From the NCBI GenBank assembly GCA_963791145.1, contig CAWBRT010000009.1, positions 1 through 64,000 on the forward strand: 64,000 bases of DNA, given 5' to 3'. The notes under the pieces are model-generated. The model was not told the origin of the DNA. It worked only from the letters and a program-made list of their open reading frames with translations, and searched no databases. Position 1 is the first letter of the stretch, and the number at the start of each line of letters is the position of its first letter. The position numbers were made by a program, and so were the translations under genes. The stretch comes from CAWBRT01 sp963791145. Lineage in GTDB: Bacteria; Acidobacteriota; Terriglobia; Terriglobales; Acidobacteriaceae. This document shows positions 1 to 9,369 of the stretch, piece after piece.

Positions 1-46
1 CAACCGAGGCTAGCTGCACCCCAGTCGGAGCTAGTGTCTTGGGCCT

Positions 47-797
47 CTAACATGGCCGGTTTTGAGACGTCCACGCATGGCCGGATTGGGTAACCCCGAG
101 GAACACGGGGAGCTTCGTTTCCAGATTAGGTGGTTGTTCCACGACCGACAGCAACAAAGCCGCTATTGTCTTGGCGCGGTCATTCTTATTAATGCCGCCC
201 ACGTGGAGGATTTCGTTAATCCGCTCGGCAGCCTGAAGGAACAGCCATTGGGGGGGAGAATTCGTGAATATCGGAGGTTTTTTGCTGTAAAAGGATCTGT
301 ACGTCTTGGGGTGAGAGTAGGCCCGTTGCCTCCTGCTGATTGATCGTGACTGGTTTCCACGTTCCATCAATAAGTATCTTTGTCCTGATTAAATATCCGG
401 AATCTTCCGTACCTGCTACGCCAGACGCAAGAACAGCGCGCAGTTTCGGTGCACAAGCGTTAATGCGATCTGAGTAGTAATTGACCGCCTCATCAACCGC
501 CAAAGCCAGTTGATTTCTGGACGCTTTGGCCTCAATGACCCAGACGCTAGACTCGGAAATTTTGACGATGTTCTCTGGTCTCTTTTTATCGAGTGCGAGC
601 TTAATTTCGAGATGGGATAAGCACTGGTTCTGTGTCCATACCTGTCCGCCAGTATTCAGGCTTGGATTTTTTACAATCCATCCCAAGTCGCGGAGGCCGC
701 GCCGTATAAATTCGTAGGCTTCGACTTCCGTGTCCTTTACCAGAGGCAAAAGGGGATGTTTGGATACCGCCGCCTTCTTGTGCTTGGGCGCACTCAT
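47..797 (-). pseudogene. N-6 DNA methylase/restriction-type protein, N-terminal part, frameshifted
   Basis: The first reading frame (216-797) has a stretch VWVIEAKASRNQLALAVDEA that fits the E-x-K core of a restriction-endonuclease-like fold, as found at the N-terminus of HsdR/HsdM-type and type IIG proteins. It breaks at a run of seven C on the minus strand (plus-strand G run 250-256). Dropping one C would join it to a second frame (47-260) containing ERINEILHVGGINKNDRAK, which resembles the helical region before the methylase domain in N-6 DNA methylases. The second frame stops at 47 without reaching the methylase motifs, so the gene is frameshifted and probably also truncated. Its start overlaps the stop of the zinc-ribbon gene by one base (TAATG), which implies co-translation. 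The family call rests on motif resemblance only. Confidence 0.55.
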
Positions 798-979
798 TAG
801 GCAACACTCTTTCCGCGCTTACGGGGAGCACGTTGCTTCTTTGGTTCACGCCGAGGGGAATCCCAATAGGGACTCTTGCATTTGGGGCAGACCTTCGGCT
901 TTTCTCGACTATCCTGCCGAGGAGCCCATTCGTGGTCGCAGCGTTCGCACCTGTAGCCCTGTAATGTGATCGTCGCCAT
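797..979 (-). CDS. small zinc-ribbon protein
   Basis: A 60-residue protein with two CxxC knuckles, CERC at 11-14 and CPKC at 31-34, separated by 16 residues, and a very basic tail (RREPKKQRAPRKRGK). This is a classic single zinc ribbon that may contact nucleic acid. Its TAA overlaps the ATG of the downstream methylase-like gene by one base, so the two probably form a translationally coupled pair. The start is the only ATG that keeps the first knuckle. A longer open frame upstream on this strand is antisense to the transposase and is not believed. The precise role is unknown; a regulator or accessory subunit of the restriction-type neighbour is an inference. Confidence 0.6.
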   Translation of the reverse strand: MATITLQGYRCERCDHEWAPRQDSREKPKVCPKCKSPYWDSPRREPKKQRAPRKRGKSVA

Positions 980-1039
980 ATACCTATAAAGAATATACTC
1001 AAGGGGTCTACTGTCAAGTAAATTATCGCAATTATTATC

Positions 1040-1068
1040 TTGACAGGATATATACCTTGGGGTAATAT
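1040..1068 (+). promoter_or_regulatory. consensus sigma-70 promoter of the transposase
   Basis: TTGACA at 1040-1045 and TAATAT at 1063-1068 are separated by exactly 17 bases, close to the sigma-70 consensus. The -10 box ends 34 bases before the preferred transposase ATG at 1103, and an AGGAG sits at 1089-1093. It lies inside the proposed IS left end, so the element appears to carry its own strong promoter. Confidence 0.8.
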
Positions 1069-1102
1069 ACAGAGCAGTAAGAAGTGATAGGAGATGCGGA
1101 TT

Positions 1103-2341
1103 ATGGACGCACGGGAACAACGGGGCCTTGAACTTGCTGCTACAAGAACGATTCGCAAGCGTGATGGATGGTGGTTTGTTCCGTCGCAAACTGGGCAAGG
1201 AATGTACCGCGTCCAACTCAACCCGAAGTTTGCAACCTGTGAGTGCCCCGACTTCGGTAGTCGTGGAGTCAAATGCAAGCACATCTTCGCGGCTACATTG
1301 GTGATGAAGCGAGAGCGACACGCGAACGGCGCTGTCACTGTTACGGAAACTGCGACATTCTCCGTCACGGAGCGCAAAACCTATCCACAGGGATGGGGGG
1401 CCTACAATGCAGCGCAGACCAACGAGAAAGACAGGTTCCAAGTCCTGTTGCGTGACCTTTGCGGCGGCATCGCGGAGCCACAAGAGCAGAAGATGGGCCG
1501 ACCCAAGCTCCCATTGTCCGATGCCATTTTCAGCGCGGCCTTCAAGGTCTATTCGACTGTCAGCGGACGGCGATTCATGTCCGATCTGCGCGAGGCCCAA
1601 GTGCGCGGTTACATCTCCAAGATGCCGCACTACAATTCGATCTTTCGCTATCTGGAGAATCCCGACCTGACTCCAATTCTCCGTGGCCTGATAACCGAGA
1701 GCAGCTTGCCGTTGAAGTCTGTCGAGGTTGATTTCGCCGTGGATTCCAGCGGCTTCTCCACGTCCCGTTTCACCCGTTGGTTTGACATCAAGTACGGGGA
1801 TGTCAGGGAGCAGCACGATTGGGTCAAGTGCCACTTGATGTGCGGGGTTAAAACCAACATCGTGACGGCAGTTGAGATTCACGGTCAACACGCGGCAGAT
1901 TCCAAGCTCCTGCCTCCACTTCTGAACGCGACAGCGAAGAATTTTCGCATTGCGGAGGTTTCTGCCGACAAGGGCTATGCCAGCCGCACCAACCTGAACG
2001 CCGTGGCGATCTTGGGGGCGACACCCTACATTGCGTTTTCCGACCATCACAAGGGGCAGGGCGGGGGAATGTGGGCGCACATGTACCACTACTTCATGTT
2101 CCGGCGTGACGAGTTTCTGGCGCACTACCACAAGCGGTCGAATGTGGAGTCCACCTTTTCGATGATGAAGCGCAAGTTTGGCGACTCCCTGCGCAGCAAG
2201 ACCGATGTATCTATGGTGAACGAGGCGCTTTGTAAGATTCTCTGTCACAACCTTGTCGTCCTGATTCACGAAATGTACGAACTCGGTATCGACCCGACTT
2301 TTTGGGCAGAATCGGCTCCTGCCCCACAAGTTGTTAACTAA
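1103..2341 (+). CDS. IS4/IS5-type DDE transposase with N-terminal SWIM zinc finger
   Basis: A full-length transposase of about 412 residues. The N-terminus has CxCx9CxH (CECPDFGSRGVKCKH), the SWIM zinc-finger pattern, normally a DNA or protein-binding module. The catalytic part shows D in VDSSGF, D in SADKGY and E in NVESTF, a DDE triad spaced as in IS4/IS5-like enzymes, followed by a basic helix. ATG 1103 is preferred over ATG 1094 because AGGAG at 1089-1093 has a normal spacer only to 1103. No frameshift is seen, so the element could be active. SWIM fused to a DDE transposase is known in some IS groups; I cannot assign the exact subgroup from sequence alone. Confidence 0.88.
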   Translation: MDAREQRGLELAATRTIRKRDGWWFVPSQTGQGMYRVQLNPKFATCECPDFGSRGVKCKHIFAATLVMKRERHANGAVTVTETATFSVTERKTYPQGWGAYNAAQTNEKDRFQVLLRDLCGGIAEPQEQKMGRPKLPLSDAIFSAAFKVYSTVSGRRFMSDLREAQVRGYISKMPHYNSIFRYLENPDLTPILRGLITESSLPLKSVEVDFAVDSSGFSTSRFTRWFDIKYGDVREQHDWVKCHLMCGVKTNIVTAVEIHGQHAADSKLLPPLLNATAKNFRIAEVSADKGYASRTNLNAVAILGATPYIAFSDHHKGQGGGMWAHMYHYFMFRRDEFLAHYHKRSNVESTFSMMKRKFGDSLRSKTDVSMVNEALCKILCHNLVVLIHEMYELGIDPTFWAESAPAPQVVN

Positions 2342-2677
2342 TCGGCGTTATGGGGCAAAGCCCCTCGGAATTGCGTATCTTCTTTCAATGCAAGAATTTA
2401 CCCGCAAGCCCTTTATATTGAAGAATTTGCCGCACTTAACTACGCGTAATCGACAGTAGGCAAAGGACTTGCGGCTTCATACCGGGGGGTAGGGTATATC
2501 GGTTAGTAGGGTACAGACCGGGGACATCCCTGACAGACTGAACCGGGCACATTCCTGACACTGCAACAGGCTGCTGGCCCGCATTTGCCGGTGTTGGTCC
2601 CGCAAAGCGGGATGGGATGAGATCGGCAAACGGCCGCAGTATATCCCACGAGAGCGAAAGGCACGTTCTGACCGATG
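2342..2677. other. intergenic stretch with IS right end and fossil IS repeats
   Basis: No credible gene. It contains the proposed right end of the SWIM-transposase IS (to 2459) and, at 2517-2560, two imperfect 19-bp direct repeats described separately. The remaining sequence shows no clear promoter or terminator. Confidence 0.5.
2517..2560. repeat. two 19-bp direct repeats, 25-bp period, fossil IS end
   Basis: ACCGGGGACATCCCTGACA (2517-2535) and ACCGGGCACATTCCTGACA (2542-2560) match at 17 of 19 positions with a 25-bp period. Repeats of this shape at a fixed spacing occur at the ends of IS21/IS481-like elements. No transposase is nearby, so this is read as a remnant. A related pair with the same period lies at 27019-27063. 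Confidence 0.45.
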
Positions 2678-4406
2678 CTAATCGTAGGCGTGGTAGCCTT
2701 TTGCTAAAGCAGCTTGCAGCTCGGCATCATAGCCGTAGATGTCGCGAAAGAAATAGAGAGTTCCGTCTTCGTCCACCCTGGCCGTCATGTAAACAATCAG
2801 AACGGGCAGCGGCTTTGTAAGGTTTACCCTAACGTCGTCGGGCCCATCTGTCATTGCCTGCTGGATCTTGTCAAGCGTCCATTCCGGTTTGTCTCGTAGT
2901 ACCCAAGCCGCGAATTGCGCCGGTTCTCTTAGATGAATGCAGCCATGACTGATGTCACGATCAGGACTGGAGAAGTAGTTGCCCCAGGATGGCGTGTCAT
3001 GAAGATACACGCTGTACCGGTTCGGAAAGATGAACTTGACCAGTCCCAAGGAGTTGTCGGAGCCGGGTTTCTGGCGGACCCTGACCTGCCCGCTGTTCAT
3101 TTGCTGCAAGAGCTCCCTGGTAACCGGCCCGTCGCTGATAATTTTACCGTCCCTGGCTACGACTTCGAAGTGCACTTCCGAGAGGTATTGGGGATCGTCT
3201 CTTACATTGGGAACAATTTCATTTCTCTGAATGTCCAGCGGCACATCCCAATAGGGACGGAAGACCAGGTACTCGATATTGCTCTGCAGAACCGGGGTAC
3301 GGGATTGTATAATCGTCTCCCACGTCTATGGTCATAGTCAGAGCAACCTTGCCCGTTTCGTCCAGTGCGTACAGGCGGAATCCGGGAATGTTGATGATGA
3401 CTGGCGGCTGAGGAAAGTCATAGCGCAGCCAGCGGTAACGTTCGAGCGCAAACCGCATCTGTTCGACGCGGTTGCTCAAAGGAACGTTCAACTCAGTGAT
3501 TGTGTCCACATCCAGGTATCCGTCGGGGCGGAGGCCATGACGTCGCTGGAAGTGCTTGACGGCTTCCACGAGAGGTTCTACGTAGATTTGCGAGTCAGCG
3601 GGAATCGCCGTGTCCTCCGGCAGGTCGCCGAGCAACCGAAGCAACCTGGCGAGCCTCGAAACGCCTTCATAAGGTGTTCCGGAAAACACGATGCCATGGG
3701 GCATCGGCAGCTTTTCTCCGTTGTCCTCGTTGGCCAACTGGATGTATTTGGACAGCGCAGCTCGCAACCTCGCGTATCCCTCCAACGGCGGTTCAATCTG
3801 CGCGATCTCGTCTTTCAAGTTTTTCCCGTTGGCGAGACGCGTCTGGACAAAAGCCGCCAGGTTCAGCTCCTTGGGGGCTACATCAAACGCGAACTTGAAA
3901 TGCCGGGGGTTTACTACTCCTTCTCGAAGATCTGAGATATACCGCATCGAACACACGGTCAGCCCCACATCGAAAACGATTTCGTCCGACTGCGTATGCT
4001 TGGCCTCCAGGAGCGCTATTCGTTTCTGCCATTGGGAAGCGTCATAATCCTCGGCGTGGAGTCCGGCGCTATCGGCCTGCTGTAATATGGCAATCATTTG
4101 GCCGGCCTGTGGCGTGGGTTGCCCTGCGCGGAGCCAGACCGGCTTGAAATTCAAGTGCCGGTACAGATCCTCTACCCGAGCACGGTATTCAGAGAAATTG
4201 GGCCAGCGAAGGTCTTCAAGCCGACCCTCGGCTACTACCGCGCGCAGAGTCATCTCCCGCTGGCGCACCTCTTCGCCAGACCTCGACTGGAGTTTTCGGG
4301 GATTCAGGGAAACATGATCCGTTTGGGCACTGATTCCTGATACCAGCATGAGAACCAGCTGAAGCACCCAAACTATGCGACACGTCACCTTCTTCGAGCC
4401 GGACAT
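2678..4406 (-). pseudogene. YcbB-type L,D-transpeptidase, frameshifted
   Basis: Makes 3-3 cross-links in peptidoglycan in the periplasm. The N-terminal frame (3219-4406) has a signal peptide (hydrophobic run ending VSGISAQ), a scaffold region and a peptidoglycan-binding repeat (FQRRHGLRPDGYLDVDTITELN), then the start of the catalytic domain (VIINIPGFRLYAL). The C-terminal frame carries YLVFRPYWDVP and the active-site motif SHGCIHLREP with catalytic Cys. The two are joined by a one-base shift close to 3320-3335. Together they give the length of an LdtD/YcbB protein. ATG 4406 has a GGGGGTG Shine-Dalgarno. All domain parts are conserved on both sides, so sequencing error is as likely as true inactivation. 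Confidence 0.85.
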
Positions 4407-4622
4407 GCTTCACCCCCTGGGACTCTCGATCGATGATGCGAATGCACGACTTGAGCCCCTTCCTTGCCGCCGAAAAGATGAAGAGATTCTACACTGGATT
4501 CGTGGGACGCGGTCTCTGTCTGAATACGCCACGCCCGAGCCAGCTCAGCATCTAGCACACACGATTCATGTCGCGTGCTTACCTTCGTTCTTTAGCTGCC
4601 CGCTTCTTCAGGCGTCAACAAG

Positions 4623-7600
4623 TCATTGCACAGTTTCGGTTGGTCCGACCGACTCGCGAACCTTGCGGGCCAGCGTGCTCAGGCTGAATGGTTTCTGCAG
4701 AAAGGAAACGCCCGGCTCCTGAACGCCGTGCCGCAGCATGGCGTCATCCGTGTAGCCGGACATGTAGATTGTCTTCAGGTCGGGACGCAGGCTTCCCAGC
4801 ATTTCCGACAATTCGCGCCCGTTTATCTCCGGCATGACAACGTCCGTGATCAAGAGGTCGATATGCCCCTCGTGTTCCGCCGCCACCGAAAGCGCCTGCT
4901 GACCTGAGTTGGCCATCAGGACGGTGTATCCCAGGCTGCGCAGATAATCACCGACCGCCTCGCGCACGAATTCTTCATCTTCGGCCACCAGCAGCGTCTC
5001 CGTTCCCAGGAGCGGCCCGGATATCATCGTCGGCGCTTCAGGGGCGATCGCTCCCGCTGCCCTGGGCAGATAGACGGTAAAACAGGCGCCCTTCCCAGGT
5101 TCGCTATCCACCCAGATGTAGCCGCCGCTCTGTTTCACAATGCCGTAGACCATGGCGAGACCCAGCCCCGTTCCTTTGCCGGTCTCCTTGGTGGTAAAGA
5201 ACGGCTCGAAAATCTTCTCCTGTATCTCCCTGCTCATGCCCGCGCCGGTATCCATGACCGCAAGCTTCACGTAGTCTCCCGGCGGGACCGGCGGCCCGCT
5301 GCCGTTAGCTCCCGCCGCGACCGTAACATTTGCCGTCTCGATGGTGAGCCTCCCGCCTTCAGGCATCGCGTCCCGGGCATTCACGCACAGGTTCATCAGA
5401 ACCTGCACGAGCTGATCCGGATCGGCCTTGCTCGCCCAGAGCGACTCCGCGGACCTTACTTGAAGCTCTATGTCCTCCCCGATCAGCCGATCCAACATCT
5501 TTGCCGCCTCCTGGATCACCGCATTCAGGTCGAGCACGACCGGGGAAAGAACTTGTTTGCGACTGAATGCCAACATCTGCCGCGTAAGGGTGGCGGCGCG
5601 ATCGGCAGCCTTCACGATCTGCTGCACATTTTTCTGCAGGCGGTCATTGGCGGAGAGCCCATCCCGCAGAATCTCCGCGTAGCTCTGTATGACCATAAGG
5701 AGATTGTTGAAGTCATGGGCAACACCGCCTGCCAGGCGGCCAATCGACTCCATCTTCTGCGCCTGCGAGAGCTGCGCCTGAAGCTTCTCGCGCTCCGCTT
5801 CCGCGTGCATGCGCGCAGTGATGTCTTCGATGGCCGCCACCCGCAATTCGGAACCCAGCGCCGACGTCCGGGTTCGCACCCAGATCACCTTGCCGTCTTT
5901 GCGAATGTAACGCTTTTCCAGTTCATATCCCTGGTTTACTCCGCTGTCGAGGCCACGGCGCAGCTCCAGGTTCTTTCCAATATCATCCGGGTGGGTATAA
6001 TCCGTAAAATTCCTGCCGATCAGCTCTTCTCTCGAGTAGCCGACGATACGGCAATACGCCGGGTTCGTGTCCACCACTCGTCCCTGCCGGTCGCTGATAT
6101 TGAGCCCTATCTGAGCGGTGGCCAGAATCGCCTGCAACCGCTCGGCGGTGGACTGCAGCTGGGTTTGCGCCTGCTTCTGCGTGGTAACGTCGACAAACGC
6201 GCCGACAGCGCCCCGAACCTTGCCCGCGTCGTCAAATAGCGGTACGGCGTTGCCGAAGATGTCGCGAGAGGTTCCGTCGGGAAAAGCTACTGTGTACTCG
6301 TAGTCGCGAACCGCGCGCCCGGATGCGGCGGCCGATTTCGTCGGCAGCTCGTCGGGGGAAAGCTCTTTTCCGCCTTTCATCAGACGATAAGCCAACGGCC
6401 ATTCTCCTTCGCGAAGTGAGGTTGAGACGTTGGCGCCGGGCGGCAACCGCAGAAGGTCATAACCGGCGCGGTTGCACGTCATCTGCTGACATTCGGGGTC
6501 GTGGGCAATTAAGGTGACTGCCGGCACGGCATCCATGATGGCGGCCAATTCCGTGGCGCGGGCCCGCGCCTCGGTGGCGTTCCGCTTCAGCTCGGCATTG
6601 AGTTGCTTCAACTCTTCGGTTTCATGGCGAGCCGCTTCCGCGAATGCGCGCTCCTCCACGCGCTGCTGAATGATCTGCGATGCTTTGACCAGCGATGCGC
6701 CTACTTCGTTGGCTTCCTTGAGATCGGAATACTCCACGGCTATCGGTTCGCCGCGACCCAGCGCGAGGGCTGGGGTAACCAGATCCTGGATCGGACCGGC
6801 GATGCGCCGGGTCATCTGCAGAGCCAGCAGGAGACCGGTGAGGGACAGCAGGGCCGCACCGGCCAGGGTCCACCACAACCAGCGCCAGATCTCCTTCATG
6901 ACAACGGCCTTGGGCACGCCAATGACCACCGACCAGGACGACATCGCCGACCGGCTGAAGCCGTTAAACTGCGGGGTGCCCTCGAGGTTGACACCCTCTG
7001 CTATACCTTCCGCAATATCCCTCACTTGCGGCCTCAGATGGTTGCTCATTTGCTTTCCCACGAACTGAGCCGCTAAACGGTTCCGGCCAACGATGACCTG
7101 ATTGCTGTCGACAATTACCCCCAGCCACTCCTGCGGAAGGTGCTGCAGCAAAAGGACGGAAGAAAAACGATCGGCCGCGACATTCATTCCGAGGTCATAA
7201 ACGATTTGACCCTTGCGGAATACCGGAACGTGGACGCTGATCATCAGACGCCGGGTAATAGCGCCGGCAAAGGCGTTACTGACAACCGGCTTGCCCGAGG
7301 CAAAAACTTCGCGAACCGCATTGGGGGCGCTGTGCTTGGGCAGGGGCGTACCAAACAGACGGAATGTATTGACGAGCTCCTGCCCACTGGCGTCGGCCAG
7401 GAGAATGTTCGCACCAGGATAAGCTCTCAGAACCATCTGCGCCTGGCGGTAAAAAGCGGATAGGTTGCTGGAGTCCAGCAAGGGAGAACTGGCAAGAGCG
7501 TTCAAACTCGCTTCGATACTGGCAAGTTCATGGTCCACCACCATGGTCAGCGTGCGAGCTGTTTCCAGCATGCGCTGCTCGGTCCAGGCTCGCCTGCTGT

Positions 7601-7748
7601 GATAGGCGTAGTAGAGAAGCCCCCCAGCGACGATCCACACCGGCAGTACACAAGCAAGCACAAGAGACGCCAGGCGGAATTGAACGGACGCCGGCCGGCG
7701 GGTAACCGCGGATACCCGTGCTTGCACCGTTTTGCATGTGTCTGTCAT
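4623..7748 (-). CDS. membrane hybrid sensor histidine kinase
   Basis: A 1041-residue sensor. In order it has TM helix ~25-48, an extracytoplasmic Cache-like sensor ~55-285, TM helix ~290-312, a HAMP-like linker, two PAS domains (~405-535 and ~540-660), HisKA with GGVAHDFNNLL (phospho-His), HATPase_c (N box NLCVNARDA, G boxes DTGAGMS and GTGLGLAM), and a C-terminal receiver with acceptor Asp in DLLITDVVMP and Lys in FLQKPF. It would sense a periplasmic ligand and relay phosphate to its own receiver, then to an unlinked partner. No response regulator lies next to it. The frame is intact over 3.1 kb. The ligand is unknown. Confidence 0.92.
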   Translation of the reverse strand: MTDTCKTVQARVSAVTRRPASVQFRLASLVLACVLPVWIVAGGLLYYAYHSRRAWTEQRMLETARTLTMVVDHELASIEASLNALASSPLLDSSNLSAFYRQAQMVLRAYPGANILLADASGQELVNTFRLFGTPLPKHSAPNAVREVFASGKPVVSNAFAGAITRRLMISVHVPVFRKGQIVYDLGMNVAADRFSSVLLLQHLPQEWLGVIVDSNQVIVGRNRLAAQFVGKQMSNHLRPQVRDIAEGIAEGVNLEGTPQFNGFSRSAMSSWSVVIGVPKAVVMKEIWRWLWWTLAGAALLSLTGLLLALQMTRRIAGPIQDLVTPALALGRGEPIAVEYSDLKEANEVGASLVKASQIIQQRVEERAFAEAARHETEELKQLNAELKRNATEARARATELAAIMDAVPAVTLIAHDPECQQMTCNRAGYDLLRLPPGANVSTSLREGEWPLAYRLMKGGKELSPDELPTKSAAASGRAVRDYEYTVAFPDGTSRDIFGNAVPLFDDAGKVRGAVGAFVDVTTQKQAQTQLQSTAERLQAILATAQIGLNISDRQGRVVDTNPAYCRIVGYSREELIGRNFTDYTHPDDIGKNLELRRGLDSGVNQGYELEKRYIRKDGKVIWVRTRTSALGSELRVAAIEDITARMHAEAEREKLQAQLSQAQKMESIGRLAGGVAHDFNNLLMVIQSYAEILRDGLSANDRLQKNVQQIVKAADRAATLTRQMLAFSRKQVLSPVVLDLNAVIQEAAKMLDRLIGEDIELQVRSAESLWASKADPDQLVQVLMNLCVNARDAMPEGGRLTIETANVTVAAGANGSGPPVPPGDYVKLAVMDTGAGMSREIQEKIFEPFFTTKETGKGTGLGLAMVYGIVKQSGGYIWVDSEPGKGACFTVYLPRAAGAIAPEAPTMISGPLLGTETLLVAEDEEFVREAVGDYLRSLGYTVLMANSGQQALSVAAEHEGHIDLLITDVVMPEINGRELSEMLGSLRPDLKTIYMSGYTDDAMLRHGVQEPGVSFLQKPFSLSTLARKVRESVGPTETVQ

Positions 7749-7912
7749 GCAAATGGTCCTGAGCTTTACTACTCAATTAGCATCCAGTCCTATTCGGCCA
7801 TATCGGCACTTTTGGGGGCACTCATCAGATATAGAGACAGATATAGCGGCCTTTTCTTTGCGCACGCGCGCGGAAGGTTGGGGACTTCGCTCAAATGCGG
7901 ACCCGGAGCGGG

Positions 7913-7943
7913 CCAAACAAAATGGGCTGCCTGGCGGCAGCCC
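7913..7943 (-). terminator. rho-independent terminator of the cupin/oxidoreductase pair
   Basis: Read on the minus strand, GGGCTGCC and GGCAGCCC form an 8-bp stem with a four-base loop (plus 7924-7943), followed by ATTTTGTTT. It lies 15 bases past the stop of the cupin gene. Confidence 0.75.
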
Positions 7944-7957
7944 CAGTCGCGAGACGC

Positions 7958-8278
7958 TTACAAATTCTCAAAGAGGAGGAGCCGCACGTGTTCGCCGGCG
8001 CCCAGGATTGCCTTGTGCGCGTCAGCCTCTCCCGCCGCGAGAAAACCGACGTCGCCGGCTTGCAATCGCACCTGGCGGTCCCGCATACGAAGCGTGAAGG
8101 CGCCTGCCAACACGTGAAAGGCGTGGCCTCTGGTGCACCAATCCTTTTCCTCGAACCCCGCGGAGAACTCCAGCAAGCGAAGCTGCTGCGATCCGCGGAC
8201 GAAAGTCTTGAATCGGACACCAGGTGCGGGCGACTCCCACGGCAGCTCATCAAAACAAATGAGAACATCCATCGGCAT
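7958..8278 (-). CDS. small cupin-domain protein
   Basis: A 106-residue single-domain cupin. The line GHAFHVLAGAFTLRMRDRQVRLQAGDVGFLAAG follows cupin motif 1-2 geometry (G-x5-H ... G-x5-P-x-G), with later strands containing ADAHKA. The usual metal-binding histidines are reduced, so catalysis is uncertain. The gene begins 56 bases after the Gfo/Idh/MocA oxidoreductase on the same strand and ends at a terminator, so the two likely form one transcript. The start is the first ATG that keeps the domain; a longer in-frame upstream reading would run into the oxidoreductase gene. Confidence 0.65.
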   Translation of the reverse strand: MPMDVLICFDELPWESPAPGVRFKTFVRGSQQLRLLEFSAGFEEKDWCTRGHAFHVLAGAFTLRMRDRQVRLQAGDVGFLAAGEADAHKAILGAGEHVRLLLFENL

Positions 8279-8334
8279 CTGTTCCGCTGTTCTCCCAGCA
8301 GTTTCGATCCGCAACCATGATCGCGAGAACGTCG

Positions 8335-9360
8335 TTATCCTTCCACCGCGACGATCTCTCCGCTGACAGCTGACTTGCTGATGGCCTCGAAGCAGGAGAT
8401 GTTGGCCACCATCTCCTGGTGCGTCACCGGATAAGGCGCGCGTCCGGCGGCGGCATCGGCAAAGGCTTCGACATTGGCGCGGACCATCGACATCGCGGGA
8501 TACTCGGTTACCTCGAACGGCTTTCCTCCGTGCGTGCCTCGGGTCAGCGTCCAGCCCTGCGGAACCCAGGGAGCGGTTTTGTCGTGCAGCTCCATCCATC
8601 CCTTGTCGCCGAAGACGGCGAAGCGAACCGAAAACGGCGGCCCGTTCAGCGAAGTGAGCACCGCGCGGGTGCCGTTCTGGAAGTCGATCAGAACCCCCAG
8701 CGTGTCTTCCAGCGGGCTGATGAGCGAAGTCGATTTGGCCAGAACGCTCTTGGCCGGGCCGCAGACGGAGACGATCATATCCAGCCCATGGATGCCGAGG
8801 GCGGTCATCGAGCCGGCGGGCCGCTCCTCCTTCTTTATGCGCCAGTGGCCGGGCGGCTGCGGGCGCGAGGGGTTGGAGAGCGTCGCTTCGGCCATCTGGA
8901 TCTTGCCCAGCTCGCCCGCCCTCACGGCGCGCAACAACTCCTGCATGGCCGGCTTGAAGCGGTGCTCGTGGCCCTGGGCGAGAACCACGTGGTTCGTCTC
9001 GCAGGCCGCTACGGCGTTCAAAATTTCGCAGCGCGTCATCGACAGCGGCTTCTCGCAGAAAACGTGCTTGCCGGCATTGGCGGCGGCAATGATCTGGCTG
9101 GCGTGCAGCGTGTGCGGAGTGCAGAGAATCACCCCTCCGATGTTGGGGTCGGCGAGGACGGCGTTGAGGTCAGTGGTGAACTCCAGGCCCTGCTCCTTTG
9201 CCCATTCCCCGGCGCCGGGAACGGCGTCGACCGTCATGGCGATGCGAACTTTCTGACTGTCCTTCAGTTCGCCGCCGATGACCTTTCCCCACCAGCCCAG
9301 ACCGGCCAGCGCTACGTTGAGCCGTCCGTTGCCGTCAAATCCCGCTTTGCTTGCCATCAT
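8335..9360 (-). CDS. Gfo/Idh/MocA family oxidoreductase
   Basis: NAD(P)-dependent dehydrogenase of sugars, inositol or related polyols. The Rossmann start GLGWWGKVIGGEL is followed by VILCTPHTLHASQIIAAANAGKHVFCEKPLS, in which EKP is the family's hallmark containing the catalytic Lys. The C-terminal half fits the GFO_IDH_MocA alpha/beta domain. Length (about 340 residues) is normal. Two adjacent ATGs (9360, 9357) follow a GGGGGT Shine-Dalgarno; the upstream TTG is less likely. A cupin follows at once, a common partner for sugar-modifying oxidoreductases. The substrate cannot be told. Confidence 0.88.
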   Translation of the reverse strand: MMASKAGFDGNGRLNVALAGLGWWGKVIGGELKDSQKVRIAMTVDAVPGAGEWAKEQGLEFTTDLNAVLADPNIGGVILCTPHTLHASQIIAAANAGKHVFCEKPLSMTRCEILNAVAACETNHVVLAQGHEHRFKPAMQELLRAVRAGELGKIQMAEATLSNPSRPQPPGHWRIKKEERPAGSMTALGIHGLDMIVSVCGPAKSVLAKSTSLISPLEDTLGVLIDFQNGTRAVLTSLNGPPFSVRFAVFGDKGWMELHDKTAPWVPQGWTLTRGTHGGKPFEVTEYPAMSMVRANVEAFADAAAGRAPYPVTHQEMVANISCFEAISKSAVSGEIVAVEG

Positions 9361-9369
9361 TACCCCCAA

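Larger units (their letters stand above)
1008..2459. mobile_element. insertion sequence with SWIM-domain DDE transposase, probable ends
   Basis: The transposase gene at 1103-2341 is bracketed by CTACTGTC at 1008-1015 and its exact inverse GACAGTAG at 2452-2459. One further outer pair also matches after a single mismatch. Beyond these 8-10 bp the ends diverge, and I see no convincing target duplication, so the boundaries are tentative. The element would be about 1.45 kb. It lies just upstream of the zinc-ribbon gene and may have separated it from its native promoter region. Confidence 0.5.

Noticed and set aside
797..2329. A 510-residue minus-strand gene
   Set aside because: Nearly all of it is antisense to the transposase; only the last 60 codons (zinc ribbon) are gene-like.
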